A stretch of 13,043 bases of DNA from Oehlia diaphana (taxonomy: Eukaryota; Glomeromycota; Glomeromycetes; Glomerales; Glomeraceae). The position numbers and the translations under genes were made by a program. The stretch spans positions 20,312 through 33,354 of the forward strand of contig QZLH01000376.1 of the NCBI GenBank assembly GCA_003833135.1, read 5' to 3'. Under the pieces are notes generated by a model. That model was given only the letters and a program-made list of their open reading frames with translations. It had not been told where the DNA came from and searched no databases. Below are positions 8,900-13,043 of this stretch, one piece after another (position 1 is the first letter of the stretch; every line of letters starts with the position of its first letter).

Positions 8900-8907
8900 A
8901 TTCCAAC
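8900..8907. repeat. right 8-bp target-site duplication ATTCCAAC
   Basis: This is an exact copy of 7677-7684 directly outside the right inverted end (TTTCTGGGTTCT). The preserved duplication suggests that no rearrangement has occurred across the element since insertion. Confidence 0.8.
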
Positions 8908-9346
8908 ATTTATATAAACTTGTAATATTCTTGTTCAATAAATTCATTTAATTTGATCTAATAAAATCTTAGATACATATATGGATTTATTAAGTATTTC
9001 TATCTTAATTACTAGAACATTATTCTGAAATTGTAAAAAATTATATATTACATACTTGATTATGTATGTACTTTTTAATACATATTATAGTATAATTAGT
9101 GATTTTAATTCTTACCAATTAATAATATTTGTTTTAAATTTCAAACTTTTATTATATAATAAGTTCATTATTTAGTAAAAAAAATCCATAAAATTCAAAA
9201 TTATAGTAAATAAAGATTCTGTCTACTACTAAGATGTATTACTAGTAGAAATTTTACTTTTATATGAAATCTTATCTTAAAATTTGCTTAAATTTTATTG
9301 GTTAATTAATTAAAAAGAAAAAAATCATAACAATATACATAAAATT
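8908..9346. other. gene-free AT-rich stretch between elements
   Basis: It contains stops in all frames, many short A/T runs and no clear repeat ends. I see nothing that supports a gene or RNA here. Confidence 0.5.
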
Positions 9347-9356
9347 CCTTTTATAG
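9347..9356. repeat. left flanking direct repeat CCTTTTATAG (target-site duplication)
   Basis: It is identical to 9766-9775 on the other side of the foldback element. Because the repeat edge and the element end share a G/C pair, the true duplication is either 8 bp (CTTTTATA, element 9356-9766) or 10 bp (element 9357-9765); the sequence alone cannot separate these. Confidence 0.8.
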
Positions 9357-9765
9357 AGGTCGTCTAAAGCGGGGGCAAATCATGTGATTTAGTGTAATTT
9401 TAATTAGATTAATTTTTTATAAAGAAAGAATAAAAACTTTAAAATCATAATATAAGCGTATTTTTATCTGCTTTGCAAGTTTACTTAAGGAAAAAAAGTG
9501 GATTTTGAATATTATTTTTGACTTTACATATGAATGAATGAAACTTTGCCGATCATATCTAAAAATGGATAATAAAATTGAAAAAGTCAAATAAATCAAA
9601 AACGGCATTCAAAACTCTACTCTGCGCTCTATGTAAACTTGCAGAGCAGGCAAAAATGCATTTAAGATGTGTGTTTAGAATGGTTGAATATAAGATAAAA
9701 AGTTTTATTTTATGAAAACAATTTTTTTCCAAAGTCACGTGATTTGCCCCCGCTTTAGACGACCT
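9357..9765. mobile_element. foldback MITE (about 409 bp), hAT- or MULE-like
   Basis: The terminal inverted repeats start AGGTCGTCTAAAGCGGGGGC and are identical for 26 bases, then similar to about 34. Weaker inverted similarity continues inward, for example CTGCTTTGCAAGTTTAC near 9468 against the complement of GTAAACTTGCAGAGCAGG near 9632, so most of the element folds back on itself. Exact flanking repeats mark the insertion. An 8-bp duplication would suggest hAT and a 9-11-bp one Mutator-like elements. The GC-rich ends stand out from the AT-rich surroundings, and the right end contains CACGTG. The 63-codon minus-strand frame inside shows no protein features, so the element is non-autonomous. 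Confidence 0.78.
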
Positions 9766-9775
9766 CCTTTTATAG
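9766..9775. repeat. right flanking direct repeat CCTTTTATAG
   Basis: Exact partner of 9347-9356. Ten identical flanking bases and long identical ends point to a relatively recent insertion compared with the other elements here. Confidence 0.8.
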
Positions 9776-10116
9776 TAGGAACTTTAAAAAATTTTATATG
9801 TGTCACAGGGTAACTTATCTTAATAGTAAGCGGGATTTTGATAAACTAGCTATAACTTTAATTATTTTTTTACCAAAATTTGCTAGTTATAATACAAATT
9901 ACAATTAAGTTATAAATTAGATCTATAACTTTTCGTCTTTTCCTTTAATTTTTTTTTAATTGTCAATTTGAGAATTTTTTCACCTAACTTGATAAGAATT
10001 TTAATATTATTTTGATTTATCTTTAATTAAATATTCAAATTTAGAGAAATTCTGAAAAAAAGTTTTATACAATTATGTTAGGATTTCAGACATCTCTAAA
10101 ACAGGTCATAAGTCAC
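9776..10116. other. gene-free AT-rich stretch
   Basis: No open frame of note. Related CTAG(C/T)TATAA words at about 9846 and 9883 are too short to interpret. Confidence 0.45.
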
Positions 10117-10340
10117 ATTTTTAGCAAATTAGCCTATTTTTTAAGGGTTCAAAAAATCATTTTTTGTAAGTATCTTGGCATTCAGTAGTCCAATTTTGAT
10201 GAATTTTTTTTAAAATTGTAGAGCTAAATAGGGTTATAAAATAAAAAAAAGTTCATCAAAATTGAATTACTAAATGCTGAAATATTTACAAAAAATAATT
10301 TTTTGAATTTTAGTAAAAAGTGGTATTTTTAGCTAAAAAT
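10117..10340. repeat. long imperfect hairpin, probable decayed MITE
   Basis: The arms 10148-10211 and 10243-10307 are imperfect reverse complements over about 64 bases around a 31-base loop. They share blocks such as CAATTTTGATGAA in one arm and TTCATCAAAATTG in the other. Weaker inverted similarity reaches outward to ATTTTTAGC (10117-10125) and GCTAAAAAT (10332-10340). I found no clear terminal duplication, so the borders are uncertain. It is either a worn foldback element or an inverted duplication. Confidence 0.65.
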
Positions 10341-11651
10341 CAATTATAACCTTTATATTAAATGTCTGAAGTTCTGTTGCATTCCTCTTTTAAAATGATT
10401 TTGTAAGATTAACTATGAACTTTTTATTTTAAAAATAATATAATATAATAAAAATAATATGTATTATTATGGTTAAATTCCAAATACTTGCATTATTTGT
10501 ATACATACATATATATAAATAATACTATATTAGATTTTAATCTACTCACTATAAATTTAAAAAAAAGACTTGCAAATATAATTTATTATTGTGTTTTAAT
10601 GGTTATTAGCTATTAATACATTAAATATAGTAAGTTTAAATAACATTAAAACAAATAATTATTATGAAGTCTTATTAGTTAAAAAGTTATTACTAATTGG
10701 TTTTAACATTAATGTTTTTAGAATTACAAAATTATTCTTCATTAAATATTAATGTAGTAGTAAAAAATTATATTATTATTTAATAAGTAAACCTAAAAGA
10801 GCATATTGTACTTGAAATGAATATTTTTTTACTTTAAGGTATCTTTTAAACTGTATTGATAATATTATATTGGAATTTTCAATTGGTTTCATCTGAATAA
10901 TGATATAATTTAAGGATTTGAATCCAAAATTTAATTATAATTTGTCAAAAAATTTTTAATTGCTAATATTCTTGTCAATATTCTATATATCCCATTATTC
11001 TGATTATTATTATTTAACAGATTGTTATTATTTAATACATTTTAATTGTTGTAATTTTAATTATTTGTTTATTTTTCTTATATTTATCATTTATTTCTAA
11101 AAAAAAAGTGAAATAAAAAAAGGTATAAGTTAGCAGTTTATAAAGTATAACCAAAAAAATTTATATTTGGTATTTTTAATAACAATTTAGAAGATAGAAG
11201 TAAACCATTATAATTATCCAAATAACTAATAATAAAGAAAAAATTAATATTTAATAAATAAGTTGTTTAATAGTTTAAGAGATATATAGTTAGTTTTTTT
11301 TTAAAATAGTAAATCTTAAACAGAAAAATTTGAAAATAATGTACTCTTTTATGAATTGTACTATGCAATACTTTTTTAATTTTTAATCTTAATACTATTA
11401 ATAATATTATTTGCTTTTTTATGAAAAAAGAAGTAGTAGTGATCCTTATCTTACTTTAATTAGCTGAAATCTTTCTTAATTTTAAGTAAAATCATATTAA
11501 AGTTTTTATTATTTTTACTTTAATAATATTTGCATACTTCATTTAATTATAGTAATAAGAATTCGTTTAAAAAGGATTCTACTTATTTATAAGATAAATT
11601 ACCTTTAGACTTAAGGTAAAAATTATATATAAAATTATTTGCAGATTTTAT
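10341..11651. other. gene-free, extremely AT-rich stretch
   Basis: No frame longer than short chance runs, and no RNA gene signature. There are only AT-rich simple sequence, A/T runs and short TAATA-type repeats. It may be strongly mutated repeat DNA whose origin is no longer readable. Confidence 0.5.
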
Positions 11652-12102
11652 AGAATCCAAATATATATATACAGGAATAGGGTACACAGATATATTACTA
11701 TTAAAGTGAAATTAGACAGAGTAAAATTTTGATTTACATACAATTTAAGAATTTTAAAATTACATATTTTTTATTAAATTATACTATATATAATATATTT
11801 ACTGTATATTAACTGTATTGTAATATTTAGTATTAATTGAAAGAAATTTTTAAGAGTTAAAAAGTAAAATTTTAGAAAAATATTATTGAAAAAATGGTAA
11901 ATTAGAATAAATTCTATTTTATTACATTAGTATTTAGTTTTATAAATAATATAAAAATTATAATAAAATAATTTATAATTTAATATCTGAGATTTTATTT
12001 ATATATTTTTGCAGGATTTTCAATATCAGATATTTTCTGTGTACAACTTATAGTAAAAAAATTTTTTGTCATCTAACCTTTATATATATATATCTGGATT
12101 TA
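11652..12102. mobile_element. second, decayed copy (B) of the hAT-like element, with empty nested site
   Basis: It is homologous to 7685-8899 in the same orientation. Its first 50 bases (11652-11701) align without gaps to 7685-7734, and the rest aligns to about 8283-8640 and then to about 8850-8899. The ends are AGAATCCAAATATATA on the left and, reverse-complemented, TAAATCCAGATATATA on the right. It lacks the 548-bp nested foldback element and keeps the single TAT target (11699-11701). It also lacks about 200 bases of the right part. No target duplication is recognisable (GATTTTAT before, TAAAGAAA after), so it is older or was altered after insertion. Most visible differences from copy A replace G or C with A or T. 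Confidence 0.72.
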
Positions 12103-12920
12103 TAAAGAAAATTTTGTATTAAATATTATAATTTTTTTAGCTAATTAATTATAATAAAGAGCTAATTTTTTACAAGTAATTTTTATTATAAATAAAGAAT
12201 CCTATTTAAAAAAAATGATAATGATATTTTAAAATAAATATAGTATGAAATCTTGATGTAACAAATTTATAATAATATAACAAACTCTTAAATTATTGAA
12301 CTTTTTTTAAAAACTGTATTTAAAAACAAATTGATTTACTGAATATCATATAAACTTTATATAATATATACTGAACTTTTATTGATTTACCATTTATTAT
12401 AAAATACAATAAAAAAATTTTTAATATACCAAACTCAATTATATATATGATTTGCCAATTTTGCCTGCCTAAATTAATTGATATCAAGATATCTTAATTC
12501 TAAGTGATTTTCTTTATATACTGAAGTTTTTTATAAAAAAAGCTTAGGAGTTTAATATATAAAAAAATTTTTCTTTATATATATTAAATTTTTACTTCAA
12601 ATTGTGAGTTTAATATATTAAAATTTGACTATAGAATAATAAATAATATATAATAGTATACTTTGTACTGAATTTTAAGTTAATGAAAAAAAATTTTTAA
12701 TTAGAAATATTGGAAATAATTTATTATAAGATAAAAATATATTCTTATCAATAACTTTTTATATGCTTTTTATAGATTAGCAATATAAATTATTTGCATT
12801 ATAATAGCATTAGATGCAATAATTATTGAAAATGGTACAGATGTACAGTTTACCCTTTCTATAGTGAATTTTTATATAATGAATCACGTGCATCAGGAAA
12901 TTATATAGTGCGAAAAGTTG
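12103..12920. other. gene-free AT-rich stretch with an imperfect inverted repeat
   Basis: No gene seen. The segments 12415-12440 and 12600-12626 are imperfect reverse complements (AAATTTTTAATAT against ATATTAAAATTT, plus AAACTCA against TGAGTTT), possibly the ends of a worn element of about 210 bp. A CACGTG core lies at 12885-12890, close to where base composition becomes more GC-rich. Confidence 0.4.
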
Positions 12921-13003
12921 CGCAAGTTTACACATCATAATATTTCGTAAGTTTCCAGACCCGCCGCAAGTTTACGTAAGCGTAATATTTTGTAACTTTT
13001 TAA
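12921..13003. repeat. two diverged tandem copies of a 44-bp unit
   Basis: CGCAAGTTTAC starts at 12921 and again at 12965. Each is followed at a matching distance by TAATATTTCGTAAGTTT or TAATATTTTGTAACTTT. The composition is more GC- and CpG-rich than the preceding kilobases. The array runs towards the window edge, so it may continue outside and could be the border of another repeat family or of a gene's flank. Confidence 0.55.
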
Positions 13004-13019
13004 AATATTTCGAAATATT
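13004..13019. repeat. 16-bp perfect palindrome
   Basis: AATATTTCGAAATATT is its own reverse complement, directly after the tandem 44-bp units and using the same AATATTTCG word. It is probably part of the same repeat family rather than a separate site. Confidence 0.5.
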
Positions 13020-13043
13020 ACGATATGCAAAGCTTCGTAATTT

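Noticed and set aside
9417..9608. 63-codon minus-strand frame inside the foldback element
   Set aside because: Low-complexity Ile/Phe/Ser composition, it spans the palindrome arms and centre, and shows no motif; it is a chance frame.

Overview
The window looks like nuclear DNA of a very AT-rich, transposon-laden fungus. The evidence is short spliceosomal introns of 69-96 nt with GTATGT, GTAAGT or GTGAGT donors and T-rich acceptors ending TAG or CAG, long A/T homopolymers, low-complexity Asn/Gln coding runs and dense decayed inverted-repeat elements. An arbuscular mycorrhizal fungus of the Rhizophagus type is my best guess, from composition and style only; no marker gene fixes the species.

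Layout: (1) 1-430 is the AT-rich 3' flank of the first gene. (2) 431-1975 (minus) is a single-exon reading frame for a 514-residue Gln/Asn-rich, tail-anchored protein of unknown function, with a predicted 69-nt intron in its 5' leader. (3) 1986-3862 is a divergent intergenic region holding both promoters and several small inverted repeats. (4) 3863-6179 (plus) is a six-exon gene for a 632-residue RING-between-RING (RBR) E3 ubiquitin ligase of the RNF216/TRIAD3 type; I rebuilt all five introns from splice signals and reading frame. (5) 6180-13043 has no convincing gene. It is a graveyard of non-autonomous DNA elements: a hAT-like element (7685-8899) with an 8-bp target duplication, split by a 548-bp foldback element (7735-8282); a second, shorter and more decayed relative (11652-12102) that preserves the empty insertion site; a 409-bp foldback element (9357-9765) with an 8- or 10-bp target duplication; and a long hairpin near 10117-10340.

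The two genes are divergently placed about 1.9 kb apart and need not be functionally linked. Two protein features stand out. The ligase carries a hydrophobic segment, long enough for one or two membrane spans, between the two halves of its IBR zinc domain. The minus-strand protein places a long prion-like cytosolic domain on a C-terminal membrane anchor. I see no CRISPR array, tRNA or rRNA gene, and no multi-gene system.
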